From NCBI GenBank assembly GCA_950022295.1, contig OX465597.1:379347016-379411015 (forward strand): a DNA stretch of 64,000 bases, given 5' to 3'. The notes under the pieces are model-generated. The model ran no database searches and was not told the origin of the DNA. It saw nothing but the letters and a program-made list of their open reading frames with translations. A program made the translations under genes and the position numbers. The DNA comes from Bromus sterilis (Eukaryota; Streptophyta; Magnoliopsida; Poales; Poaceae). Positions 11,259-23,190 of the stretch are shown in pieces (positions within the stretch are counted from its first letter, which is position 1; every line of letters starts with the position of its first letter).

Positions 11259-11619
11259 AAATATTTTTTTTCAAAATGTTTGTAGAAAAAATCTTTTCAC
11301 TTTTTTCTAAGTGTCAAAATTTGGTTTGTTTGTTTAAAAAAATGCAAAAGGATTTTTGGTGACAGCTATTACATATATATTGCGTCTGTGTAAAAGGATT
11401 TTTTTTTCTTTTTTTTCCATTTTCTTTTTTCATTTCTAAAGTGCGTAAAGAAGCACATATTGGACTGCTGATTTGTGATTGGTCAATAATTGATCCCCTA
11501 GATCGATGACGTGGCACCGCTGATTGGCTTTCTCGCTCTCATCCAGCCAAACCCACGTCCTTGAATGGCCCAGCCAAACATTCTATCTCTCTCTCACGCA
11601 GCTCTCTTTCTCACTCACG

Positions 11620-12225
11620 CACGAGCCGCCGCCGGAGGAGCACGACCGAGCCGCTCGACTCCCTCTCGCGCCGCCACCCGCTCCATCCCCCCCCCCCGCT
11701 CCATCCCCTCCTCGCCACGGTCACGGCTACCACAGCCTCGCCAAGGTGGCCATGAAGCCCACGGCCCCGCCACGGTCACGGCGGCCACGCCTCGCTGCTG
11801 TGGCAACAGCCTCGCCACGGCCACGGCGTCACGACCTCGCCGCGGTGGCCCGGCCTCGCCACGGTCACGGCGGCCACGACCTCGCCACGGCCCCGGCCTC
11901 TCCATGGTGGTTACAGCCTCGACAGGCACGGCGTCCACGGCCTCGCCACGGCCCCGCCACGACGAGCGGGCACGGCCACGGTGGGGCTGCCGCGACCGGG
12001 CTGCCACTGGGAGGCACGACGGGCGGGCACGGCGAGTGCACGGGGCACCACTGCCGGTGCACGACGGGCTGCCACGGGGAGTGCACCGGCCACCACAGCC
12101 GGCGCACGACGGGCGGCCGCGACAGGGCAACCACAGCGAGCGCGCGACGGGCGGCCAAAGCGAGTGCACGGGGCACGCCGGCGACCACGGCGGAGCCACG
12201 GCAGGGCGCCCAGCGCGGTGTTGAG
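11620..12225. repeat. GC-rich minisatellite-like block
   Basis: The left part is built from variants of CACGGCCACGGCGGCC and CCTCGCCACGG. From about 12012 to 12180 there are about four units of some 45 bases around ACGACGGGCGGCC and GAGTGCACGGGGCACC. Long open frames in all six frames are a by-product of the GC bias and the lack of stops in the repeat. A 258-codon frame at 11524-12300 reads as His/Gly/Arg-rich low complexity without a known domain. Confidence 0.65.
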
Positions 12226-12257
12226 TGGCACTGTTTTCTTTTAAAAGGTCTCAAAAA

Positions 12258-13243
12258 GGGAGATTTTACGGTACATTCTACTACCGAGTTTGGGTGGTAG
12301 TATTAATCTAATCTAGCCGTTGATTGGTTGGGCATTATTGACTTTTTACATTTAGACGTTTAGTTTTTTTTAAGGGTGCGGTTATGTCCGCAGCTGGATC
12401 AATCGTTCTTTTGCCTTTGCTTCAGGGCTTCAAGCGATGCGGCTCCGGCGCTCGCCATTGTCGCCGCCGGGTCCTCCGCCCCGCATCTGCTCCTACATCC
12501 TACTCCCTCTCCTTTTGTACGTGGATGACTGCTCTGGTACTCCATCACCGGCTTCCGGAGCGCAGGTAGCAGCATCTCTGCTTCTTGTGATCTTGTCGTT
12601 GTACGACCCGGCCACTCACACGCACCTAGTACAAATCAACTTAAAAACTTCAGCATGCATAGTCGCATACGGACAAGGAATGCTGCTGTTGCATTGGGCG
12701 GCGGTGAACGGGCAACTGGACGCGCCGCGCGACACCGAAGGCCACAACACGCGCACGCTCTTCACAGCCAGCGGCTGCTTCGTACAACGCCATAGCCTGG
12801 TTGGCTATGCGCCTATGCCTACGGCACCGCCAAAGGCGGCGCCCCGCGCCCGCGTTCCACAAGGTCTGCTCGTTCAGGGGACGGGGGCTATGCCACCGCC
12901 GACGTCGTAGCTGCTTCAAGGTTGATGTTCGCGACGGTGCCGAAAGTGAGCAGTCTGGTGCGGAAAAGCATGGGAAGCAAAGACAACGGGCACGACGAGC
13001 TCGCCAATGAGGTTGCCCGAAGACGGGGCTGACCATCGCCGGAGGAAATGAACAGGCCTTCACTTTTCTGTTGCGAACCGTACACTAGTTTTCTTAGGAA
13101 ACCAGCCCTATGTTTGCTAATCGATGAACTACCAAAACTGCCCTTAATCACAAAATATACTACCAAAATTCTACGGTAGTATTTCCAAATCTATGCCGTC
13201 CAAACACATAAATAAACGGTCAACATTAACATGATGTACCGTC
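12258..13243. mobile_element. Possible Mutator-like element with captured GC-rich sequence
   Basis: The 14-base string AAAGGTCTCAAAAA occurs at 12244-12257 and 13244-13257, directly bordering the block like a target duplication (Mutator elements usually give 8-11). The outer ends share ACGGTACAT in inverted orientation. Further in, the left end (reversed) and the right end share ACTACC-n10-GGTAGTA style motifs. The middle (12384-13030) is GC-rich and exon-like with no clear protein. The match between ends is weak, so the call is tentative. Confidence 0.45.
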
Positions 13244-13257
13244 AAAGGTCTCAAAAA

Positions 13258-13616
13258 CTATGCCGAGGCTTTATGAGGGCACTCGGAGAAGCGCACAGCT
13301 CGGCGACGACGGTACTCGGCGAAGCAGCCCTCGGCGAAGACCACCGCACAGCAAAAATAGGTACTCGGCGACGAGGACCGCACGGCAAACTCGGGGCACG
13401 TGGCGCTTTCTGGTGATTCCGATTTTGCCGAGTGCCACGGCACGTACTCGGCAAAATTACACGGGCCGTTCCGCCACAGCTCGAAGTGCCGAGGTGCCCG
13501 CGTTTAGACACTCGGCGAAGCCATGTTTACCGGCCAGATTGTTGCTGAGTGTTTTTTGTTGAGTGCAACACTCGGCAAAGTGTTCGCCGGCGTGTTTCTA
13601 GCCGTTTCCAGTAGTG
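13258..13616. mobile_element. 3' terminal region of a CACTA element
   Basis: The right end reads, on minus, CACTACTGGAAACGGCTAG, a typical CACTA terminus. The 350 bases before it carry many copies of ACTCGGC / GCCGAGT subterminal motifs in both orientations. The left end of the element was not found, so it is truncated or lies beyond other insertions. Confidence 0.65.
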
Positions 13617-13620
13617 TATA

Positions 13621-13732
13621 CTCCCTCCGTCCGAAAATAGTTGTCAAAAAAATGAATAAAAATTAATGTATCTAGAACTAAAATACGTCTAGGTACATCC
13701 ATCCTACGACAAGTATTTTTGGACGGAGGACG
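13621..13732. mobile_element. Stowaway MITE (112 bp)
   Basis: Ends CTCCCTCCGTCCGAAAATA and, inverted, CGTCCTCCGTCCAAAAATA, flanked by TA on both sides (13619-13620 and 13733-13734). Size, ends and TA duplication fit Stowaway (Tc1/mariner-derived) MITEs of grasses. Confidence 0.92.
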
Positions 13733-13734
13733 TA

Positions 13735-14360
13735 TACTAGTTGAGAACTGTTTTCATATTCACATCTCTTGAAAATTTAGCCTCCAGTCCTCATTCTATG
13801 GTGTGATGCTTATTTTTCTCGCCACCGATTTCTCTATGAAATTTTCTTCTAAATTATAATTGAGATATATTTAACTTAATTGATTATGGTGTGTCTTCCC
13901 TTAGATAGGGATTACGGGGATTACAGTTCTTCCATAAATGGTACCAAATGCTAATGACCTAACTAATATAATGTTCAACATGATATTATCATGGGGATGA
14001 TGAAAATTTTGATGTCATGCAACTGTTCACATGTATGTGTTCTCCTATGAGACTCTGATTGAAAATATGGATTGAACCATGGTGAAATGTTTTGTTAGAC
14101 TGAGATAGCATCTCTTCTCGATTCACTTCCCATGGCATCTCTCAATTTTTTTACATAGTATGGTGTCCACATAAGGAACCATTTTCTGTTGGCATATTTA
14201 TTCTTCCTTTTATGCATTATTTCATCTCCATTCTTTTTAGGCAGTTTTTGGATGTAACTGTTGACAATGACACATTTCCCCCTATATCTAGGATCAATCC
14301 TATTAAGACATTCCATGACTCCTCGGCTTCGCACACTATGATATTGCTCCTCTCGGTAAC
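13735..14360. other. Unassigned host flank left of the element B nest
   Basis: AT-rich, no gene, repeat or motif that I can name. It ends in GTAAC next to the LTR of element B, the expected left target duplication. The right flank of B does not show GTAAC because that end is truncated. Confidence 0.4.
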
Positions 14361-16024
14361 TGATGTGCGAGAGATGATAATGGCTTCTCGCCCTTCGTTG
14401 GTTACCCCAAGTGGAAGGTGAGATGTAGGACAACAACAAATTTCCCCTATGTGGAGGATATCGTTTGTCTCCCGTAGGACTCCGAAAGCGACAAGTATGT
14501 GACAACGGCGCTAGAAATTTAGCGGTTAACGTGGACCTGCAACACAGACACAAATAACTTTGCTCCCAACTAAGTTCAGAGAGGTTGTCAATCTCTCCGG
14601 CCTTGTTGTTTACAAAGGATCAAACGCAAGGGATAAAGGATAATAGCGATTTCAACTAGAGAGTAAAAGGAGAAAATAAATAGAGCGCGTAAACAGTGAT
14701 GAGAATATGAACCGGGGTCCCGTGATGTTCACTAGTGACGTCTCTCTCCCAAAAGACGATAAAATTGCTATGGGAGGTAAACAAATCACAGCTGGGCAAT
14801 TGACGGGATTAAAAACGCACTGCAATGCTAACTGTGCTACAAAGAAAGGAAGAGGCTCAAAAGCATGGGCGGTACGTCAAAATAAGTAGACCTAAATCAA
14901 ACTACATCTACTACTAATCATCCACCTTGAGAGTATCTATCCAGAACATCTCGCTGGGATTAAGTTGCGATCCCCACCCAAAGTGTAAGCCCAAAGCAAC
15001 AGACAACTGCATTAAAAGAACTTTGCGTAAAGTAAACAATACTTGCAACCACGGTTACAAGCACCGTTGTTTCCCCCCTTGTGGCAACAACACATCCCCT
15101 AGATTCATGTTTCTTTCACTCAAGCTAGTCATCAGGGGGCATGAACCCACAATCGAGCATAGCGTTCCCTCTTGGAGTCACTACCTACTACTTGGCCAAA
15201 GCAATAAACAACAACAGAGAACATTCAAGAATTACTCATGAACAAAAATATAAAAGATTAGAACCAAATATATTACTCAATCACAAACTGAACATAGTCT
15301 CATAATCCATCAGATCCCAGCAAACTCAGCATAGCAACAGCAGAAATAATTACATATGTGCCTTGATCATGTAGGGCAGATCACAAGGTCTAATCCATGA
15401 AGAACAAAGAGGGGAGGAGAACATGACATAGCTACTGATCATGGACCCATGGTCCAAGTTAGACTACTCACGGATCATCCGAGAAGCGTCCATGGCGGAG
15501 GAGAGGCTCCCGGAGGTCAATCCTCCCTCCGGCGGGGTGCCGGGAAGAGGTCTACTGGCGCTCCCAAGCTTGAAAGCGCGGTGGCGGCGGAACAGAGGAG
15601 AGATCGTGAAAAAGGGTTCTGTCCTCGGAAGAATCCCGTCACGGAGAATAAATAGGCCAAGGGGGGGCAGCCAGGGGGCCACCAGGGGTCCATGCGCCCC
15701 CCCTAGCAGGGCCCCACCCTAGGGCGCGCCGGGAGGGCACCTAGGGCCCTGGTGGATCCCCTCTGGCCCCTCCTAGGTGTTTCGGAAGCTTCCGATACAC
15801 TGGTTTTTTATCTGATTTTTCCCGAATTTTTGGAGCACTTTTAATATGGAGGAAACCTGAAATAGAAAAATAGCAGAAAACAGGAACTGGCACTGGGGTG
15901 CACTGAGTTAATAGGTTAGTCCAAATATGATCTAAAGTGTATGAAAGTGTATGTCAAACATAGCAATATCACACAATACATGCATGGAGCAAGCATAAAT
16001 TATAGATACGTTTGGGACGTATCA
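14361..16024 (-). repeat. 3' LTR of element B
   Basis: 1664 bp. Read on minus it starts TGATACGTCCC and ends CGCACATCA. The adjoining internal end on minus is the same purine-rich AAGCTTGGGGATGT found in element A. Its 3' half is unlike the LTRs of A and of the solo LTR. Confidence 0.9.
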
Positions 16025-18532
16025 ACATCCCCAAGCTTAATTCCTGCTCGTCCTCGAGTAGGTAAATGATAACAAATATAATTTCTGTGGTGACATGCTA
16101 ACAACCATATAAGAACTTTGAAAGTAAAGCAATCAAGGTATATAATTCAATTCAAGTCAGAACAGGCAAGAGTCTACATTAGCATTGAAATAAGCAACAT
16201 AAGAACATTAAGGTGCAAGAGCTCTCGCTGTCCGTGACTCGAACGTCTCCAGATGGTGTTTGCGTGCAAGAAGTGGGAGATGGGAATACGAGAAAAATAT
16301 TTATTTGTCGAGAACTCAATCTACTAAAGTTTCACAATTAGTCTTCTTTGGAATCTTATCTTGACTCGTCCCCAGACCACTAGCAAAGTACAAGTCAATT
16401 TGATCCACTCCCTTTCGATATTTTGAGCACTCATGCATGGATGAGCGTAAGCACGAGAGTTGACACTTAGGATGGCAAAGAGAGAGATATGGTGGAGGAG
16501 GAAGACAACAAGGGTGAGAAAGGCTCACATCAATGAGGACAATCATAGGCGAGAAGGCCAAATGATAGATATGATGTGAGGAGTAGGGATTGCCATGCAA
16601 CGAATGCACTTACGAGCTAAGAAAATCTCTCCAATAGAACTAGTGGGGGTGCATCCAACTTGCTTGCTCATGAAGACCTAGGGCTCGTTTGAGGAGGCTC
16701 ATCCTTGGAATATGCAAGCCAAGTTCTATAGTGTGAAGGTCCCCACATATGGAGTACAAGATATAGAGGGAGTACGAGTGTGGATCTTTCAAAAGGAATA
16801 GTAGTATATATTGCCCCTTTCTCTCTTTTTATTTATTTTTCTCTTTTTTCTATTTTTTGTATTTTTTTGGTGGCCTCAATGGCTCTTTCTATTTAACTCT
16901 CATTTTTTCTCTTTGGGATCTTTTAAATTTGTCCTCTTTGGGATCTTTTCCTCACTTAAGGGCAACACTCTATTTTACAAGAAGTATAGAAGATCTTCAC
17001 ACTTTACAAGGTACTGAACATAAAGAAGATGTAGCTATCTTGATGTATGCAAATGTATTCCTCTTCCAGTGTAGCAAGAACATGTATGACATGAAGATCA
17101 AGTCATGAAGAGGTGGAAGTTGCATGGAAATATATCTCGAAAAGGCTATGGAAATGCCTTGATAGGTAGGTATGGTGGCTATTTTGAGGAAAGATATAAG
17201 GAGGTTTATGATGGAAGAGAGTATCATGCCAAGGGTTTGGATGCACCGGAGAGGTGGACGCCAACTCTCGGAGTGAGAAGAGGGCAATGCATGGTACCGA
17301 AGAGGCTAGCAAATATGAGGAGGTGGAAGTGTCAACTTTCAATACTTACATTAGTCCGAAGAACTCTTGCACTTATTATCGGTAACTCTCAATCTAATAA
17401 GGAGGTTCACAAAGACACAAGTACCCCGAGGAGGAGTGTATGGGGGTTTGGTTATCCTTGCGCATCCTCGAATCATGGTATGCGAGTGTACTCTAATATC
17501 CGATCCCTTTAAAGATTAGTGATCCATGTAGTAGCTAGAGTTCTCAACTAGTTTTTGTAGTTTTTGAAAATAAACAAGGATTGCCCAAAATACGACACCT
17601 ATCACTAATAGGCTAGAGCTCTTGACACCAAAAGTTCAAACATTACTCACAACAATACCTCAAAATTATTACAAGTTACTACTACAATTGAATAGCAATC
17701 TCAATTACCTACTTCAAGACAAGACACAACTTAGTGCAACAACCAACTCTCTTAACAAGATAAAAATGAAAACTAAAGAGAGTTCCGGCAACAAACTAAA
17801 CAAAATCTAAATCTCTTGCAAAAGATAAACTAAAAGCTAAACATGGCAGTAGCTACGATAAGATAAAGACACACAACAGAGAAAGATAAGCATAAAATCC
17901 TATGATGTGTTCTAGTTTGAAGTGGAGCGTGTTTCTCTCCCACACAAAGTAAGTTGGGTTCTAACTTGTTATGAACAACAAACAAAACTAAAAAAAAACT
18001 AAAAAGGAAACCTAAGAGCGAGACGCTCCAAGCATAGCACATAACGCATGAAGTGATAAATATATAGTGAGACGGAGGATGAACTGATGATTGTTGATGG
18101 AGAAGGGGATGCACGGGGGCATCCCCAAGCTTAGACGCTTGAGTCTCCTTGAATATTTATTGGGGATGCATGTGGGCATCCCCAAGCTTGAGCGTTTGAC
18201 ACTCCCGGATCTTCTTTCATCATCTTCCCTCGCACACTTGAAAATTCCCTTCATACATAACTCATCATAAGCTGATTAGAGAGGTTAGTACCCTTAAGAA
18301 AATAATTTACCTATACTGGAAATAAAGATATTTTTGAAGAGCTACTGTTTCTCAAGATTGCCAAAAAGTTTTTGCACAGAAAAATCAAGCTTAAGGTTTG
18401 CAAAAGTGAGGAAAGGCAAAACGTGGCAGAATCTGTGAAAAACAGAACAACAGGTAGTAAATAAATTTTTCGGGGTACTTCTGCAACTCAAATAAAAAAA
18501 CTCAGTACAGACGCTCGAAAAAAATTTGTATG
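16025..18532 (-). other. Internal non-coding region of element B, 3' side
   Basis: It is the reverse complement of the A internal region, including the duplicated CTTGGGGATGCCCCC motif near 18115 and 18180. Its 600 bases at 16900-17499 are the source-like copy of the segment in element D. No protein gene is supported. Confidence 0.75.
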
Positions 18533-18537
18533 GAGCA
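18533..18537. other. Target duplication GAGCA, left of element E
   Basis: It matches 44715-44719 on the other side of element E. Joining the flanks restores continuous element B sequence. Confidence 0.95.
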
Positions 18538-19396
18538 TGTCGGGGGAATGATACCCGGGTAGGGTCACCCAGACGAAAGCAATATTTCAAGACAAGGAGG
18601 AGGCTGATTGGGCTGCTGCTGGGCCGAGCTAGGCAGTCGCATGGCCGATTGCTCCCAAGCAATCGACCATGCCGAATGCGAGCAGTCGGCCCTGGCGCAA
18701 TTGGCCCACTCCTCAATCGTCTCAAGAGTTGACCTTGTCCAGGTCGGACGCCTCTGGTACAAGGTCATAAATGCAGGATCCCAAGAGATCCGGATGGCAC
18801 TAAGCTAAGTCACTTCGCCGATCTGTCAGAGGAGTGTTGTCACCCTTTTCCTCTGAATCCGGAGACATGACGACAAGACCAGAGGTCATAGCTCCATGTT
18901 CATCATCATTACCTAGAAGCTACAGCATGGGCAGCCGCTTGACAAGTCCAGATCAACCGGAGATTTGCAGTCGGTGGACCCCAGCCGACGAGAGGATGAC
19001 AGCCGGGGCCAGCTCCCGACTGAAATGACAGTAGTACCCCGAGCTCATACTATAAGAGACCGGGGTACCCCTCCTGTGAGAGGGACGCCCCATTCGCATT
19101 TACTTCCCACATTAGTTCTCGTAGAGAAGCAGAGGAGAGCCATGCACACGGAAGGTCTCTTCTTCCTCTGAGCAGCTCCATGAGCATTGATTGTAGTTCG
19201 TGAGATCATTAATAGCAAGCAGACAAGCAGGAGTAGGGGTGTTAACTCTCAGGAGAGCCCCGAACCTGGGTACATCGTGGTGTCCTTCACCGTGCTTGTG
19301 CCCAACCCGTTTCCGGCACCATCGACATAGTTCTCCCTCGAGTCTTCCACTCTCTTTAGCCATCCCTATGGCATATGTTGTTACTAAAAGACGATA
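18538..19396 (+). repeat. 5' LTR of element E
   Basis: 859 bp, starts TGTCGGGGG. Its end aligns with the GACGACA end of the 3' LTR (here GACGATA, one change). TATAAGA at 19051-19057 is the likely TATA box. Confidence 0.92.
19051..19057 (+). promoter_or_regulatory. TATA box in 5' LTR of element E
   Basis: TATAAGA in CATACTATAAGAGACC; the same motif is kept in the 3' LTR at 44369-44375. Confidence 0.5.
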
Positions 19397-19398
19397 GT

Positions 19399-19416
19399 TG
19401 GCGCCCACCCTGGGGC
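19399..19416 (+). other. Primer-binding site of element E
   Basis: TGGCGCCCACCCTGGGGC starts 2 bases after the 5' LTR. It matches the common cereal Gypsy primer site TGGCGCCCACCGTGGGGC with one change. Confidence 0.75.
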
Positions 19417-19472
19417 AGACCGAGACGTCGACTGGAGTTCTTATCCGGACGGGATCTTCTTCGTCGTCGAGC

Positions 19473-19555
19473 ATGAGCCACACCTCCGGCCTGATCTTTA
19501 GGCATGGGGCAGTGGACTTTGTGGTGGATTACGCTGCGCGGTTCGGGGTCGGCGT
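19473..19555 (+). pseudogene. gag of element E, first 28 codons (split by the Copia-type insertion)
   Basis: ATG at 19473 begins MSHTSG. The frame runs into the Copia-type insertion and resumes at 27920: across the excised insert the reading is GVG-ATLPPGV without a shift. This start is chosen because it is the first ATG after the primer site in the frame of the main gag block. Confidence 0.75.
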
Positions 19556-21330
19556 TGTTGGATATATGCTCTAGAGGCAAATAATATATGATTATTCCAA
19601 TATATCTAACCAAGTTCATAACCAGTTTCATACCGTGCTAGAACTGTGTCAGTGAAACAATGATGCAGGTGTGGTATAGAAACCCCCAGAGTTCCTAGTT
19701 AGCCTCTACATCGATAACTAGTTCATGGTCAACATGATGATCGTGGTTTCGTGATCATGGACAATTAAGTCTCTTGACTATGAGGTCACCTCACTGGTTA
19801 ACTGACGTGGTGAACATTACCCAAAGTAAGCATTACAGCATGATCAAATCTTATGAAGGTTCAGTGTTGTAATTACAGAACATGGTAGACCGTTCCTTTG
19901 ACTGTGAGTACGTGCATAATCACTATCTTCCCGGATGCTTTGACTTACATCCCACCACCTGACTGAAATATGCGGTTCATAACGGTTGTATCTTAGGTAT
20001 TCCGTGGAGATATGTTGAGGAGTATTGTTACAAGAGCGGGATTTGTCATTCCATATAATGGATAGATACTCGGGGCCCACTCGGTGAGATTCCATCCATA
20101 AAGCTGCGCAGCGTGTGACTAGGTCACGGGGATGAATATCACGGGAACGAGTGAATAAGGATTTGTTCGGAACGAGGTTGAACCAGACATAGGATGTCAT
20201 TGATCGAATCTCGGAACAATCCAGTATCGCTGACAAAGGGAATGCTATACGGCATAAGGTCCAATCGGTGTTGATATCCGGAATGCACAGGGGTCATTAT
20301 GGGCATCCAGGTCCCGCTCATGATCATTGACCATAGCCTCTGCAAGATCATGACTGGAGTGTTCTCGGACCGTAGGGTAACACACTTAAGAGCTCGATGA
20401 AATCGGAGACCTTTTTCGGAACCATCGGAGTTACCGGAGAATAAGAGAGAACTCCGAAATCGGTTCGGAGGGGAGACGGAAAAGTTCCGTGGTTCCGAAT
20501 TGTTCGGAAAGTTATTTAGATATGTTTTATTATTTAATTAATTAATTAAATATTAAAATATAATTTAAATACTTAATGGAATAATATTCTTTTGGTTTTT
20601 GTTTTTTCTTTGAGAAAGAAGAAAGAAAGAAAAAAAAGGAAAAGGAAAAAAAAGGGAGCATGGCGCCATGGGCCAAGGCCCATATGGGCCACTTGCCACT
20701 TGGCCATGTGGGGTGGCCGGCCAAAGCCACCACGCCCACGGCCACATGCGTGGCCGGCCATGTGCAGGTGTGTGGCTTGTGTTTTAGTACCACCTCGCCT
20801 AGCTACGTACCTGCGTACCCCCTTTTTCCCCTATATATAGATATGGCGGGTGCCCCTTTTTCAACACAGATAATTCCAGAAAAAATACAGATAAATTCTG
20901 TAGGTCTCTTTCTCCCTATTTCTCCCTCCTATGAGCGGACTCCCCTTGTTTGGAGTCTGCACTAGGTTGGGGATGTCTCCACTATACGCACGCCGTCGTG
21001 CTGCTGAAACTCTGGTTCCGGAGGTCTGCTTCCGCCACCTCCGCTGGATCGGAGAACGGAGGTCGTCATTGAGTCTCGTACGTGTGCGAGTACTACGAGG
21101 TGCTGCACGTGTGGCACTACACCCATCCGGGTGCTCAACACAGCCAGGGGGCTGTGAAACTTGATCGGCTACATCAACCACGTTTGCGGGAACGTTTCCC
21201 GCGCAACGGACTACACCCCGAGGTATGTTATTTCCGCACTACTTTCCGTTACGGTAATACGGCTAGCTAGATCTTGGGTTATGGGAACGCTAGTTAGAAA
21301 AATTTGTGTTTTCTGCTGCGAACCCCAACA
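19556..21330 (+). repeat. 5' LTR of the Copia-type element
   Basis: 1775 bp, TGTTGGATATATGC to AACCCCAACA. It holds an AT-rich block and a homopurine block near 20525-20655 and a TATATATA box at 20832-20839. Confidence 0.95.
20832..20839 (+). promoter_or_regulatory. TATA box of the Copia-type LTR
   Basis: TATATATA after a C-rich stretch, about 500 bases before the LTR end. The 3' LTR copy near 27423 reads TATATAGA. Confidence 0.5.
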
Positions 21331-21331
21331 G

Positions 21332-21343
21332 TGGTATCAGAGC
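21332..21343 (+). other. Primer-binding site, initiator tRNA-Met
   Basis: TGGTATCAGAGC one base after the LTR; the standard Copia primer site, complementary to the 3' end of initiator tRNA-Met. Confidence 0.95.
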
Positions 21344-22401
21344 TAGGTCTATGCTTAGTATTACTGTACGGATAGAACACATCGGGGATGTGGGCGTTGA
21401 TTGTATGATTGTTACCCTCCCACGTGTACTTGTTCACATCTGCGGCATCGTTTGATGAAGCGGCCCCCGACCGACTTTACGCGTACTCTTACGCGAGACT
21501 GGTTCCACGCTTGACATGCGGCTTGTACCGTATAAAGTGGCTGGGGGGTGTCTGTCTCTCTACTTTAGCGGATGTGGCATTTGCAACGGAGGGCCCCGTG
21601 CGGGGTGTAATAGAGACAATCGTATGGTTGACGTTGTGGTTGACTCGTAGGTTAAAACCTGTTTAACTATGAAAGCCCTAGCAGCCATGTAAAACATGCA
21701 ATATACAACTAGAATGTCTAAACCTTGTATTGCTAAGTGGGGGCTATCATTTATTTGTTTGTGATGTAGTGATAGCTTTGCTATGTGTTACTAGTAAGTA
21801 GTAATCGTCATCATAAAACAAACTAAAATGGAGACACTGTAGACTTAGTGTTGCCATAGGCCAGACATCTTAAAACTTGCTAGTATAGGATACACGACGG
21901 TAGCATGTGATAAGATGATCCCTTAACAAATCCAAACACAAGTATTCTACCGAAGTGTGCACTGCCTTGAAGGTTCTCCCATATGGCTTGATGCTCCGTA
22001 CATACCGGAGTTGTCCTACATATTAAATGGAGTTCGCATGAGGTTGGGTTCGGCAAGCCTGGCATATGCAGATATGGCCTTGCTGAGCAGCATATAACAT
22101 GGAGGTTAATTTGGCGAGCCTAGCATATGCAGATATGGCCTCGGAATACTAGAGATCGAAAGATCGATCATGAGTCACAGTACATATAAGATAATGTGAT
22201 CGCACAAGTTGTTGTCTACCTTTGAAACTGACCCGTCGGCCGTGTGATATTCGAGGTCGGGCAGTGAATCTGGATCATGTAATCACTAAAACTTCCTAGG
22301 GATGAATTGTTTTAGTGCGAGCTCATTTATAATATGATTATATGAACTCATTTGTTGTGAACTAGTCTTAATTGTGTTCCTTGCAATTATGTTTGTAGAA
22401 A

Positions 22402-23190
22402 ATGGATAATACCCAGTACCTTGAAATGGTTTCCTTCTTACATGGTGAAAGACTTAGAGAAAATGGGTCAAACTTTGCTGATTGGTACTCACGCCTTAGG
22501 ACGTCGCTCAAGAGAGCAGACATCTTGTTTACAATAGAAGTGCATGTGGAAGAACATCCGGACGATTATGTTGGCGATCAAGAGATACTTGATCATTATG
22601 CTCGCCGACAGAAATGCTCCGTAGTCAGGAATGTCATGATCTTCAGCATGTCAGAGGTTTTGGGCATACAGTTTCAGGACACTGGCCCATATGACATGAT
22701 GGACACGCTAAAGACAATGTTCATACGTGAGTTCAGAATTGCCAGATTTTAGTTAGAAAGCAAGTTTATATCTACAAAGATGGAAGAACACACAAGCCTT
22801 GATGATCACTTAAACAGGATGCATGAGATGTACCTGACCCTTTTGGAGGACTATGAATATTGGACAATGAACGAAAGCACCACGGAAGAGTTTGCAATAA
22901 ACACATTATTGCACTCACTCCCTCCGAGTTATGGTGATTATGTTCATAGCTATGTCGGAAGAGGAGCTAGTATGAGTCTCTAGAACTTCATGACTGATCT
23001 CTTGGCCGCGGACATTGCTCCTATCGAGGATGCAGAAGTCGTGGATGGAGAAGGTATATATTTGATATACTTTATAAATGTTTATTCCCTTATACAACAT
23101 TTGCAGTAAATGAGTATTTGATACTTATTCTGTTTTATGAAAACAGGACCTGCCGTTGCATGGACGGGAAGAGGTGAAATCAAGGATTGA
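22402..23190 (+). pseudogene. Copia-type gag with a 93-bp intron and two in-frame stops
   Basis: ATG at 22402 follows GTAGAAA. The protein begins MDNTQY and has the Copia gag pattern: F-DWYSRLRTSLK near residue 30, then M-D-LK-MF, HLNRMHEMY and LLHSLPPSYGDYVH. Stops interrupt it at 22750-22752 and 22981-22983. A donor at 23054 (GAAG-GTATAT) and acceptor ending 23146 (AAAACAG) would join in frame to a 14-codon last exon ending TGA at 23188-23190. No zinc knuckle, protease, integrase or reverse transcriptase follows. The product would be a particle protein of about 230 residues if unbroken. Confidence 0.7.

Noticed and set aside
11524..12300. 258-codon frame as a protein gene.
   Set aside because: All six frames are long here because the GC-rich repeat lacks stops; no domain, promoter or splice structure supports it.
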